64,000 nt of DNA, taken from contig JAHLKG010000003.1 in NCBI GenBank assembly GCA_025526995.1, forward strand, positions 372,001 to 436,000, given 5' to 3'. The notes under the pieces are model-generated. The model made no database searches. It saw only the letters and a program-made list of their open reading frames with translations, and was not told the origin of the DNA. Shown one piece after another: positions 12,401 through 23,616 of this stretch. The DNA is from Powellomyces hirtus (lineage: Eukaryota > Chytridiomycota > Chytridiomycetes > Spizellomycetales > Powellomycetaceae). The position numbers and the translations under genes were made by a program. Each line of letters opens with the position of its first letter. The first letter of the stretch is position 1.

Positions 12401-13913
12401 GCGCCGAGGAGGCAAAAATCACCCCACCAGTTGCCAATCATGCGCCTCCCGCGGTCAGCCTAAAGGTCGACGACGACGAGCCAGTTTCTCCGGCCGCTGC
12501 TGCTAAGGCGCGTGCGGCATCAGCTCGCGCGGACAGCAAACCGGTCGATGATGAGCCAGATTCCCCGGCTGCTGGTGCTAGACCGCGTGCGGCATCAGGT
12601 CGCGCTGGCTCAGTCGCGAAACGTCGCGCGGCAGACGAAGACCTGGCCCAACTTGCGAGTTCCGGCGCTCTCAAAAAATCACGAACCGGAAGCGCAACCC
12701 CGCATCGTCGTAAGGAAGTGCAACACCTCGATAAATACTCAGCTGCTGCCGCACTCGCAGCCACTTCCACGCCAACCACCCGACGAGCCGCCCCATCAAA
12801 CACACCCACCAGCACTACCGCCGCTGTTCGCGGCCCGAGTGTGGCTGCTCCCGCGGGCCCCAGCAGAGCTGTCATTCATATAGCAGATAGCGCCAACAAC
12901 GGCGACGTTGAAGTCATCAATGACCCACTCACCCTCGAATATTATGCCGCGCAAAGCAATCAACAGAAATCCCGCATTAACTCAAAGAAGGGCGCGTCCG
13001 CGGCCGCGAAAGCATTGCTAAAGGAAGGGATTGAAGACCTCGAATTTGGCGGCGTCAAGTACCGCCTTCCGGAACGCCGGATCAAACTCGAGTTCTTTGA
13101 GCACGTCCGGTCGCTCCCCACGATCGTACGTCTGCCCCCCGCGCCCACCGCTGATGTGGCCCCAACAGGCAGCAGCATTCTCAACGACCCGACCAAGGAC
13201 CAGTCGTTCCAGTCGGCGTTTGGCCACATTGGACGGTCGTTCCGGTCCCGCGTGGACGAGCTCTACAGCAGCAGCGACAATGCGAATGAGCAGGGACGGG
13301 GATTGCATTCGGCGAATGCTGCTTCGCTTTGCTATGCGGCTGCTGTAGCCTCCGACGGCGTTGCGGAGAAATGCAAGGGACGGCTGAGAGCTACTGACGA
13401 GGAAGCCATGGAGGTGCGTCAAAACCCGACCTTTATAAATTCTGCTGCGTTATCTCTAACCCGATCGCGGCTTCGCCATTTTTTGTCTCTTCTTCTATCT
13501 AGTGGCTCGAAAGCGTCACCATGATGCAGTCAGAACTCGCCTACCTTATCAACACCCGCCGCGCCGCAAACGCCTACGTGGCACAGCAAGACAACCATGT
13601 CTCGGCCACTGCTCCCCATCAAGCCGACAACAACAACAACAATAACAACAGCACAAGCAGCGGCAGCGACAATACCAACAACGACACCGACAAGCATCCC
13701 CTGGCCGCTCCTTCTTCCGCCCCTGCAAAGGACGCTCCCTTGCCACCCGCACCGCTCACCTCGACAATAGCCACGCCTGCGCCAGGTGCACCTGACGACG
13801 ATACGGTTGTTGGAATTTCCCGCGCTGAATATGACGCGTTCTTGGAGTGGAAGAGAAAAAATGGAAACCGGTCCGGTAGCAACACTAACCCGGACGACAC
13901 GACAAAGAGTTAA
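9434..13913 (+). CDS. RCO1: Rco1-like double-PHD-finger protein, probable Rpd3S/Clr6 histone deacetylase subunit
   Basis: Nuclear chromatin protein, probably the PHD subunit of a small Rpd3/Sin3 deacetylase complex. Exons 9434-10190, 10539-11275, 11345-11512, 11581-13413 and 13503-13913 join in phase to about 1301 aa. PHD1 is one exon (11345-11512): CSACLGRGRLLCCDMCPKAF, then HFHC and WECRSC. Between the fingers lies FQLPREIVDSFENV, which matches the Rco1/PHF12 inter-PHD segment. PHD2 starts CFKCGESG and continues KCDYCPLFWHLDC and WMCPCHVDW, with an in-frame insertion of about 26 residues (11955-12030) between its first and second Cys pairs. A Ser/Ala-rich region at 12460-12620 holds an imperfect internal repeat (VDDDEPVSPAAAA / VDDEPDSPAAGA). 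The start is uncertain: ATGs at 9239, 9434 and 9605 are all in frame. The assignment is from motif recall. Confidence 0.8.
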
Positions 13914-13956
13914 AACAGCTCGAAATGAGACAATGCTATCATCCTCTCCTTCCACT

Positions 13957-14005
13957 CCCCCCCCCCCCCCCCTTTGTCGTCTCGCTGGTCCCCCCCCCCC
14001 CCCCC
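13957..14005 (+). repeat. Two poly-C tracts downstream of the Rco1-like gene
   Basis: Two uninterrupted runs of 16 C (13957-13972 and 13990-14005) lie 44-92 nt after the Rco1-like stop codon, in the 3' region between convergent genes. Run lengths may be misassembled. Confidence 0.8.
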
Positions 14006-14361
14006 TCCGCTCCCTCTATCAGAACTACGTTTTGGAAGTTGCTGCCGACTCAGAAGCTTTTGTTTCTGTTGTATAGTTGCGTGCGTTTTCTTGGCTGCTT
14101 TTCTCTGCCTCGCCACCCAAAATACCCCCTCTCACACCGCTATCTATATCCGCCCGGCCCCCATTTTTTTGCTGCTTTACGTTTGTTTTTCCGCGGCCTG
14201 TTCTGCGAGGCTGCTTTTTTTTTTCCCTTGTATAAAAAAACACAAAATATATATGTGTATAGGAATTGCAAATGCTTTTGTGTACCAAACTCTGGCACTT
14301 TTATGCTTTCATTGCACTGGAGGGTGAATGCTTTCTTATTCTTGTTGTTAATCAAACTAGC

Positions 14362-14394
<33 letters not shown>
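14362..14394 (+). repeat. (AGT)11 microsatellite
   Basis: Eleven perfect AGT units, followed by a short AT run, in the 3' intergenic space between the convergent Rco1-like and kinase genes. Just downstream (about 14698-14760) there is also an imperfect array of roughly 10-14 nt units of the type GCGATAGATGCTT. Confidence 0.9.
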
Positions 14395-14395
<1 letters not shown>

Positions 14396-14881
14396 TATAT
14401 AGGAAAGAAAGGAAACAAGGGAGCAAAAAGAGTAGCATGGGTGAGCAGGTAAGATGCGCCGCCACATCGCCACCCGCCGCCTATTTTTGTTTCGCAAATG
14501 GCTGGTTGCAAGGATCTAGTAAGAATATGTACAGGGCGGGTGGGTGCGGAAGGAAGATGGGAGTGGGGAGGAGAGAGAGAAAGAGAGCCCTCGGCCGCGA
14601 GAGTGCGTGCTAAAATGACGGATAGATGGGCGGGCACTTGCGAGACAAGAAAAAAGAGGATACATGAAGAAAGGGTGCGGTTTTGATGATGGGTTTTGCT
14701 GCGATAGGTGCTTGCGATGGGTGCTTGCGATAGATGTTTGCGATAGATGCTTGCGAAAGGGCGCACGATACGAGTGTGATAGTGACAAGCGCAAATGCTG
14801 ATGCTTGAGTATTCGGATGACTGATTCGACGATGTTGTTATAGGGTATGTGTCTGTCAGAACTTGGAATCGAAAAAAAAAT

Positions 14882-16408
14882 TCACGCAACGCGGGTAGTG
14901 CATCCTGCCACCCACTCCGATTCCAAAACCTCCGTGATGGTCGCGCGCTTCTTGATATCCACTTCCAGGCACATTTTCAGTACGCGGAAGAGAAGCTCGC
15001 TTCGGTCGAAAATCGGTTTGGTCCACCTTCCCGTGGCAATGTCGCGGGCGTCGCGGAACGGCGTTTGGTTGAACGCGAGCGTGTAAAGGAGGACGCCAAG
15101 ACACCACACGTCCTGCTCGGGTCCACGGTAGCGTTCTCCGCGAAGGATTTCCGGGGCTGCGCAGTGCATGGTTCCGTAAAATCGGTCAAAGTAGTCCGAA
15201 TCGTTGCGCGGGATGTAGGCGGCATTGCCAAAGTCAATGAGTTTGACCGTGAGAGATTCGTCAATGACAATGTTTTCGTCCTTAATGTCGCGGTGGACAA
15301 TGTTGTGGGCGTGCAGGTACGCCACCGCGGATGTAATCTGCCGGAAAATGTGGTGGATGTCGGATTCCGCCATACACGGGTTCTGCTCAATGCACTCGAA
15401 AAGGTCCTGAGAGTGCCGCCGTGGCGGACGTCGCAGGAGCAGCGTAGAATGGTGGGTGGTGAGTCGGAGTGTGGTCGGTGTAGTTGGTGAGAGAGGTGAT
15501 GTTCGGAAGGACGGGCCGCCGTCGTGATTGTGAAGAAGGGCAGGAATACCATGTGTTTCCATTACAAGGTAAAAGAACTGAGAAAGTGGGCAAGTCAGAC
15601 GTGATCCCTTCACTGCAAAGCGCGCGTAGCCTGAGATTCATACCTTCTTGTCTTCAAAAAAGTCGAGGAATTTTACAATGTGTTGGTGATCTATTCGCTT
15701 CAGAATGAAGATTTCTAGCGGCACAGTTCCACCCAATTGCCGATCCCTCAACCAGTGTGTGACTGGTATCCGGTCTTTGTACATGAACTTGACAGCAACC
15801 GGCTTGCCGTCTTCTATACGCTTTGCCGCGACAACAAATCCAGTCGCGCCAAAGCCAAGTTCGGCTTTGACGCTATAATTTGCAAGGAACCGCGGATGGA
15901 GAGGATTTGTAGCAAACTCCCGCTCACTAACCGATTGATGATGAATGAACGAAGAAGGCTCCGGTGCAGAGTGACCAAAAAGGTCCTGCGCCTCGTGCCC
16001 TGATGCAATTGGAGGTGTACTGACAATGCTCATCTTGTACGGAGCTAGCACGTTTAGGACCGGGCCGGGAGTCGGCTGTTGCAAGCTTGACGATCGTTGC
16101 GCCAATGTCGGCATCTCCGTACGAACCGAGGGAGAGCGCATTCCTCCGCCAGAGTAGTACCCAGAGTCCACGCGTTTGCAGTCGGGCGCTTGGTTGTTGA
16201 ATCCGGTTCGCAGGGGAAAAGGTCCCACACCAGCGTCTGGTGAAGAAACTTCCTTATTTACGGGCGAGTACGGTCGATGAGTCTCCATAGGAGCGGCCTG
16301 TGCGTACGCGCCAGAAAAGTGGTGCTTCTGTATGTGGACAACGGTCATAGGAGTCAAGTTGCTCTCAAAGAGCTTGTCGGCACGGAACAGTGACAGGTTA
16401 TTGAGCAA
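14882..16408 (-). CDS. Ser/Thr protein kinase related to PAS kinases (Psk1/PASK-like kinase domain)
   Basis: Protein kinase, likely a nutrient/energy signalling kinase by family. Exons 15644-16408 and 14882-15577 join in phase across a 66-nt intron, giving 486 aa. The first about 180 residues are low-complexity with no PAS domain visible. The kinase domain runs from about residue 185 to the end. Seen: a glycine loop ELGFGATGFV, VAVKFMYKDRIP with the ATP lysine, LEIFILKRIDHQHIVKFLDF, catalytic loop IVHRDIKDEN, DFG in LIDFGNAAYIP, CAAPEI, and RGPEQDVWCLGVLLYT. A Pro/Thr-rich insertion of about 45 residues follows VMETHG and precedes DLFECIEQN; similar inserts occur in some fungal relatives. The N-terminus could extend through further exons. 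It faces the Rco1-like gene tail to tail. Confidence 0.8.
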
Positions 16409-17334
16409 AGTGCGGAGATGTGTTCAGCAGAATCGTTGTTGGTTTCGTATATGTCGGAGTTGAATGGCCAGAAGAGTCGGCGGTGAAACGGATGCTCTCG
16501 CACATAAAAGTGACGAGGTAACGACAAATGGAGGAGAAACAGTGACGTGGCTGAAGTGCCAGTCTTAGTAATCCAAACAGCGAATCAGCGAATCGAGTCT
16601 AATGATCTAAAGATGGAAAAAGAAAGTCTGGATTAGCCTCTATGCTCAAAACAAACATATGTCGGGTCGAGTTTAGCATGGCTGTCACCCAAAATAGGAA
16701 CGGGCGCGCACGAGGGCCTCCCCCACTGTGGCGGGTGCGGCTGGGCCTCACGAGGGAAACGATTAAGCTCATAGCTTAAGTGTATCTGGGCGCCCACACC
16801 GCCAACGTCGGAGTCTTCCACAGAAGCGTGAGGCACCTACCTGTCAAGCGAAATGCCACAAACAACACAACGATGGGAACGTAGAGAGCACTGATAGGGT
16901 GATTTCCCTTTGTACGATATTCTCGGTGCAACAAGGGCTAGCGACTGAGGAATAGCCCAGCCTTGTATTCCGAAGCTATTGGAGCAGCGGAGTAAATTGT
17001 GGGAAAATTCGCCTTGAGAATGTGGGGGGTTGTGCAGGCACAAAGGGGGGGTGTTCGCTCGCACAGATGGGTGATTGGGCCGAGACAAACGAGCAAGCTA
17101 TACACTACCCAACTCGTAAGCAATTACTCACACGTTGACTAAGCATCGCCTCATTCAATTGGCTGCTGGTTTGACTGGCACAGCTGCACATAGTCAGTCA
17201 CCTGTTTCATAAATATCCCACGGCGAGACATGAGAGATCGATCATTTTGAGTTGCTGAAATGAGTCGCTGATGCGTGTTTCATCTGACAAAAGAAGAACC
17301 CGTATGCAGATTTCACTGACTTACCCCGGTTTAA
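16409..17334. other. Intergenic region upstream of the kinase
   Basis: About 0.9 kb with no supported gene. It contains short G- and C-rich runs and would hold the kinase promoter. The duplicated tRNA flank begins at its right side. Confidence 0.5.
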
Positions 17335-17612
17335 AAAATCTTGCAACATGTGCACAAGTTGTTGAACGTTCCGGAGATGTGGTGAATCGAATGGTCAAAG
17401 GCTGCAATAAGTTGTGCATACGTTGCAAGACTTGTTACTCCCTAATTGTATCAATGACTGGGTGCACTCAATACACAAGTGGGCACTCTCCTGGTCGAAA
17501 AAGGATAGTTGATGAGGATGTGACAAAATGAAAAAGGAAAGCCCGACGTGGGGGTCGAACCCACAACCTTGAGATTAAGAGTCTCACGCTCTACCGATTG
17601 AGCTAGCCGGGC
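17335..17612 (-). repeat. Inverted segmental duplication, copy A (tRNA-Lys plus 3' flank)
   Basis: Read on the minus strand from the tRNA outward, about 205 nt of 3' flank match the flank of the tRNA at 28328 closely. Shared stretches include TTCCTTTTTCATTTTGTCAC, CATCCTCATCAACTATCC, AGGAGAGTGCCCACTTGTGT and CCACATCTCCGGAACGTTCA. Similarity stops near 17335. Copy B has an extra segment of about 30 nt. No reading frame is conserved. Confidence 0.9.
17540..17612 (-). tRNA. tRNA-Lys (CTT)
   Basis: A 73-nt tRNA on the minus strand, same sequence as those at 2938 and 28328, anticodon CTT, no intron. It is the core of duplicated block A. Confidence 0.97.
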
Positions 17613-17930
17613 TGATGTGAGTGCCTGGCGCAAGCCACAATTGTGCAAAAAGAACATCCATTCGTGGCGTTGCAAGCTCCGAACGCGTTTCCATGTGGAT
17701 CCCGTTACTGTGCTGCCCGGCGAAAGTCAACTGACAGTTGTGACTTCTTTGAGTTTAACAGGGCTATCATAAGGGCAGCCTGGATCAAACGTGAGGTACC
17801 GCACACTGCTGAAGGGCTTCTCCGCTATGGTTCTGCATACGCATTAGCTACAATGGCGGATTGTGGGAATGGAACATTCAATTTCCGAGGAATGATCTCT
17901 TACTTGCCTTGTTTCAACAGGTTGCCAAAC

Positions 17931-20900
17931 ATGACGACGGATACGACACAACCGCCCGTTGAGGCGCCAACGGAATCCCCCGAAACCGACGTCAAATCAA
18001 CCCTGCCCACGCAAGCCGAGAACGGGGAGGAGCAAGAAAGCGTGGCCAACGGTGACCAAGAAGGTACTATTCCAAAAAGCAATTTAAACAATGGAGTGCA
18101 ACGGACTGAAGCATTGGTTCTCACGATCTGTCGCTGTAGTGGCTTTGGAGGAACAGACGTTCTTGTTGAAAGTCTGTTTGCCAGACAAGCTTCCGGCTAT
18201 CAAACTGTATGCGCATGCCCACACGATTGTGCAAGACGTTCGACAAGCGGTGTTTGACGCCCCCGATGTCAACGGTTACACATGCTTCTATTTGACTTTT
18301 GATGGACGTCGTCTGAGCGAGTATATGGAGCTGGGTGATATAGAGGGATTCACCCCTGATTCTGAGCTGGTTCTCGCTCCAGGTTCGTCTCAATGAAGTA
18401 GGCGCCTCGAATAGGGTGGGATGCTGATGACGTGAATGATGCAGATGCGTACAATGACCGGGAGCTGCGCGTGCACCTCACCCGCTTCCGTGAGATCATG
18501 AGCAACTTTGGACCCCAGCCTGCAAGTCATGGCGTCGATCGAGGATCCTCGTACCTGAAATACATCGATGGTCGGGAAGGTGGGCTGTTTGCCAATCGAG
18601 ATCCCTCCAGAAACTACGTCTCACATCATCGTTTGTTGGCAGAGTACGGTGCCAATGACGCAAAGGGCACAAAGAGCAAGGGAAAGAAGCAGAAGAGCGC
18701 GATTGCTACTGACGGCATACATGCATTCGAGGAATACGACTTCACTTACGGCCGGTCTTCCCTGTTATCTGACTACATTCCTAAGGGCGCAGGCGAGTTG
18801 GAGACCCTTACCCCACTAAAAAGCCTGGGCTTGTCGACGTGGAATCCTTCCACGGCAGATCGACGCTCTGACGGGGACCTGATGTATCTGCGGGCAGTAA
18901 CCCTGGAGGCAGAGGTTTTGCACGTGACGTGCTGTGTCTCAGGCTTCTTTGTTAACTCGTCAACGGACGAGGAGTTCGATCCAGAACCTCGAGCAGGCAA
19001 ATCGTGGCATGAGCACAACTTTGCAGTCACTCTCTCCAAGGCCAGTCCTCTCTTTGCCAAGAGGTATTCACGCCTGCTTCAGAAAGTCCAAACTCGAAAC
19101 CCTTTGGAGTATATCGCAACTATGGCCGGCGCGTACCCATGGGCTGTTCGGTCTCCGGTACACACCGCCGATGAGAGTCGTGGATTGGACGCGCATCTTG
19201 CTGCGACGGATCTGGCTGAAGGATTCGGCAGTCACGACTGGAACGAGGAGCTTCAGTCCACTCGTGAACTGCCGCAAGGCACTGCGCAAGAAAGCGTCAT
19301 GCGTGACCAGGCACTGTACCGGGTCAACAGCGACTTTGTGGAATCTGCCACAAAAGGCGCCCTTGCTGTGCTGAGCGGAAACGCGATTCCTCTCAACCCC
19401 CAGGAACCCAGTACATCGCAAATGTTCGTGTACAACAACATCTTCTACTCGATCGGTTACGACAATCGCGAAGCGTTTGAATATCTTGGCGGTGATGCTG
19501 CTTCTCATGTAGCAATATCCAAAGATGTCGATGGAGTGAAAATGCTAGCAGACCTCGAGATTCCAGGCCTGTACACCCTTGGCACCGTTGTTGTTGACTA
19601 TATGGGTCAGCGTGTGGTTGCACAAAGCATCATCCCCGGGATCCTTACAAGATCCGAGAATCCTCTGGTCAAATACGGCAGCGTGGATATGGGAGCCGAA
19701 GTTGCCTCTGACCCAGCTTTCCATGCCTTGGCGGAAACGCTTGCAAACGCCTTGCATCTTTCCGAGCATTCCGTCAAGGACGCGCAGGGTGCGGAGCATA
19801 AGCTTTTCACCAGCGTTGAGACCAAGGGAATCGTGGGACAGGATGAGCGCAAGTACTTTCTGGATCTGTACCGCCTCACCCCCGTGGATGCGGAATTTCT
19901 GGACGAGATCTCGTCACCCGAAGACAGCAACGAACAGGCACCGCAAGAACATGCTTATCCCCATCGTTTGGTTCTCTTGCGACCCGAACTTTTGAAGCAC
20001 TTCTACGACCACAAAGTGCGTGCTGTCATGGAGGAAGAGGCGAAGAAGAAGGAGGCCGACATGGCGGCTGAAAAGGCGGCTGATAAGGGGGAGGAATCAA
20101 AAGATGCTGCGAAAGCTTTCGCCGACGCAAAACCTGCGGAAAACGGGGCAGCTGGCGAGAAGTCTGCCGATTCCGAAGCAGCGGAAGCAAAAATCCCGAA
20201 GATTGATTTGAGATGGAACCCCGACGCTTTCACCCGTGTGCCAACCTCCGATGCTCCTGAGACTGTGGAAGCCCACAAGGAGCAGGTTCGGGAAATTTCC
20301 AAATTCCTTCGTACCACCACGTTGAACCGTCTCGTCGTCGACTGCCTGTACCAAAACCCTCCGATTGACAGTGAAACACTCGTCAGGCGATTCCACGCTC
20401 GTGGTGTCAACATGCGATACATAGGCAAAGTCATGAAGCTTGCGGAAGATCTCGCTACCGATGCAACCGCAAAATCGAGCCATGTTCCAAGCGCATACTT
20501 CCTGAAGCTCTGCCGACAGGAAATGATCGCTCGCGGTGCGAAGCATGTTCTACGAGCGCTGTTGAAAGACACGCCCTCCTACCTAATGCGACAAGCTGTT
20601 GCAAGATTCTTCAGCTGCTTCTTTGCCGACAACAATATCGAGTTTGATGCCTCGTCGACAAATACCATCCACAGCAGGATCATCACTAAGAAACACGCTT
20701 TCACGACTTTGACCCCACAACAAGTACATGAGAGTGTACGACGAGAGGTCGCCTGCAGATTCAGGTTTGCAGAGCTGCCGGAGAAGTTCTGGGCTGATCG
20801 TTCGCTGCCTCTCCTGCGTTCCATCTGCCTCAAAGTGGGATTGCAGATTGAAGCGGTTGACTACTTTGCGTTTCAGGCATCTCCAAAGCCCCGATTTGAA

Positions 20901-22062
20901 CCGAAGCACATTATTGCGCATTACCCGATAACAAAGCACCATGACCCGCGCGCCGTACTGGCAGAGGAGACATTGGAAACAGCCCACATATCTGTCACTG
21001 CGCAACCTGCGTTGGCCGTCGAGATCTACACCGAGGCCTGCACGGTGTTTGAGCAGACTTATGGGCCGGTCCACGCCGACACAGCTCGCGCATACACGGG
21101 CTTAGCGCTCGCCTACCACAGAGCGGGTGACACTGAGAAGGCGCTCGCTGTTGAACGCAAGGCTGTGGTCGTCGGTGAGCGAGTGCTGGGGTTAGACTCG
21201 GAGGAGGTGATGGGCTGGTACATGAACCTTGCCTACTTTGAGTACCTGCAAGCCAGCACCGTCTTGGCCGAGTTCCAGAAGAAAGCTACTGCCGAGACAA
21301 AAATGGACAAGGAGAGGAGAGACCGAGACATCGGGGTCGGCCGTGCGCTCAAACTGATGAAGCACGCTTCGAAGCTCTGGGAGAAAGTGTGCGGAGGCGA
21401 CAGGAACCTCGAAGGCGCGAGCACTGATGTAAGTTCGCGCTTTACTAGAATCGATCCACGTGCCACGAATTCCTGACGTTCTGATTGTTTCCATGTAGAC
21501 CAACATCTCGGCCATGTTGAGTGAAGTGGAACAGTTTGCGACCGCAACTCGGTTCCTCCACCGCGCGCTGGAGACCCAGTCGCAAATCGTCGGCAAATCG
21601 CACCAGCTGACCATAACCACGCAGGAGGCGCTCGTCAAACTGTACCTGCAGCAAGGCGACTTCCATGCTGCCGTTTCGGCACAGAAGGCTGTTTGCGAGT
21701 TCCTGCGGACGCGTCTTCCTGCTACCGATGACCGGGCCATCACCGCCGAAGCGATCCTCGCTGGCATTACCGAACGGGCTGTGCACGAGGCAAAGTTGGC
21801 CGCGGCGTCCAAAGCGCCCAAGCCAAAGCAGCAGAAACAACGTCAAACACTACAACAGCCACAACAGCGGAACGGCGTTCAAACTGTCACTCCTTCTGCA
21901 GCCCCATCTTCATCACAACAATTACAGGGCCGCTCGTCCGCTGGCCCACAATCATCTGCCAAGAGCGAGCCGTCCATCGAAGAGCTGTTGGCCTTCATTG
22001 GCGAGAAAAACTCTGCCCCAAGTTCTAAGAAGTCTCGACCAAAGAAGAGTAGCAGCAAATAG
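17931..22062 (+). CDS. CLU1: Clustered mitochondria protein CLU1/CLUH
   Basis: Cytosolic RNA-binding/translation-associated protein needed for normal mitochondrial distribution; also seen with eIF3. Exons 17931-18063, 18140-18382, 18445-21428 and 21499-22062 join in phase to 1307 aa, about the family length. Order: Glu/Thr-rich N-tail; CLU-N ubiquitin-like segment (VCLPDKLPAIKLYAHAH, TCFYLTFDGRRLSEY); GSKG segment; CLU central domain with WNEELQSTRELPQGTAQES, AVLSGNAIPLNP, YNNIFYSIGYD and RYFLDLYRL-type blocks; a Lys/Ala/Glu-rich linker; the DLRWNPDAFT region; then TPR repeats (about residues 930-1180, YTGLALAYHRAGDTEKAL), and a Gln/Ser/Lys-rich tail. The ATG at 17931 is chosen as first Met before the acidic tail; an in-frame ATG at 17853 is possible. 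Confidence 0.95.
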
Positions 22063-22206
22063 ATTCCTTCCTGATACATCTATCTTTCATTTAAACGTAG
22101 CTGATTCATCATCACAATACAATACGCATGCACATCTTTTTCCCGAATCGTTGCAACCTTGAATTTGTAGTAGGTCCTTCCCCTTTCTGATGGCATTTGT
22201 TACCTC

Positions 22207-22255
22207 GCATCATAATAAGCACCGTGAATTTACTTCACGGTTCTCATTATAATGC
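22207..22255. terminator. Hairpin between convergent CLU1 and DUF3669-like genes
   Basis: Near-perfect inverted repeat with 22-nt arms and a 5-nt loop; about 19 of 22 positions pair, including an uninterrupted ACCGTGAA/TTCACGGT core. It lies in the 3' intergenic gap of two convergent genes, so it would fold in either transcript. A role in 3' end formation is inference. Confidence 0.55.
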
Positions 22256-22321
22256 AAGGTTCCCTGTCCTTGTCCTAGTCCTGTCCTAGTCCTAATACCT
22301 AAGCTGTGAGCCCCCTTAACC

Positions 22322-23616
22322 CTAATCAGACCAATGGGATTCCCATCCGTGCATAACATCCTGGGCAAATGTTGAGTATGTGCTGCCCACGTTTCCAAGG
22401 AGGAAAGCTTTAGTAAAGCATTCGAACTCCTCGCCGCCTGGCCGTGGGTAGTATGGATCGTTCACTTTCATGGAATCGACCACTCTTCGTGGATCGCCAT
22501 TGTGCGGTTTGCACTGATTAAAATCGATAATATAGAATCCTGATTCGTGAAGCGGATCCTCATCAGAGGCTCCGACGACCCATTCGATGTCGCGAGCATC
22601 CATTCCAGCCTTGCATACAATATTCCCCAGCATCTGCGGAAATTGCAAAGAGCGACAGGATACTTCAAAATGAGGAGAATGGCGAACAGCGTGAGTAGAA
22701 CTTACATGACCCATGGATATGGCCAGCCTTTTCGTGTCGAAGCCCACTTCCTTCAGTCGATCGATTGACAAAGGCCAGTTGTTGGGATTAAAAAACATGC
22801 TTGCTCTGGACTTCTCACGTCCGAGGTATACTCTTGCAATAAACTCGCATTGGTAATTTCTATGCGTTTAATGGTGTGAGTGATGAACAAACCAAACTGG
22901 GGTGATTCCACATACCGGTATTGTTCGGGAAATTGCTGTGTGCGAATGATCTTACGCAGTTCCGGCACCATAGACCACACCCGTCGCATTGTATACATGG
23001 GAAGATCGGCTTGACCATCGTCAAAAGGGCTATTTTGTTGGAGATCCAAACATGAGGTGAGCTCGTCAGTTCCATCAAGGAGGCGGTAGGGTCGAATAAC
23101 CCGAAACTGGAGGTCTTGAAGTGGGGTAGCCCGAGACGTCCTTTCGTCAGTCGGCTTCACTGAGTTGAAGACGTGCGTGATGGTGCGGTATTCCTCCCTT
23201 AATTCGTCTTTGCGATCACGATGAAAGCAGCGCTTTATCACCACATTCGCCCGAGGAACATACACGTAGGCGGCAGCAAAGCTTCCAGCCCCGATACGAC
23301 ACAAAGTTTGCGGTTCAGTCACTTCGGCCATCAAAAGGACCACATAAGGGGTCTTCGAGACTTTTGCACGCCCAACCCAAAGTTCACATTGTTTGGCAGA
23401 ATGTGGACCAGCCATCAACAGCTTGCAACGCGCTCGCCACTGCAACCGCCGCCGCTTGCTCCAGCGGTATGATTCCTGACTGATCTTGCCTTCGTGCTTT
23501 CCATCGGAGTACCATTCTACTCGGACGACTTTTGCAAGTATGGGCTCTGTGTGTGTCCAAATAGACCAAGCAGCCTGTGCCGCACTCGTTCTCAATTCCA
23601 CGCTCCATTTGCACAC
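22322..23616 (-). CDS. DUF3669-like protein, reading frame broken by a 2-bp insertion
   Basis: Fungal protein of unknown function resembling the DUF3669 family. Parts: 22831-23616 (frame 1), 22706-22826 (frame 2), then an in-frame 72-nt intron and 22322-22633. Seen: LCRIGAGSFAAAYVYVPRAN followed by VVIKRC, MYTMRRVWSMVPELRK, FFNPNNWPLSIDRLKEVGF, FYIIDFNQCKP and NDPYYPRPGGEEF, the last two being typical of the family C-terminus. Between LLQE and YLGREK (22827-22830) the sequence has GAGTATACC where one TA fewer would keep one frame open through both halves. No intron fits that site. It may be a pseudogene, an assembly error or a recent indel. The start at 23616 is the first in-frame ATG; upstream exons are possible. 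Confidence 0.6.

Noticed and set aside
14140..14889. 249-residue minus-strand open frame with a Thr run
   Set aside because: The Thr run is the (AGT)11 repeat read in antisense; the rest is repeat-derived and overlaps the kinase end.
22310..22330. Telomere-like CCCTTAACCCTAATC
   Set aside because: Only about two degenerate units, inside ordinary intergenic DNA next to the DUF3669-like stop codon.
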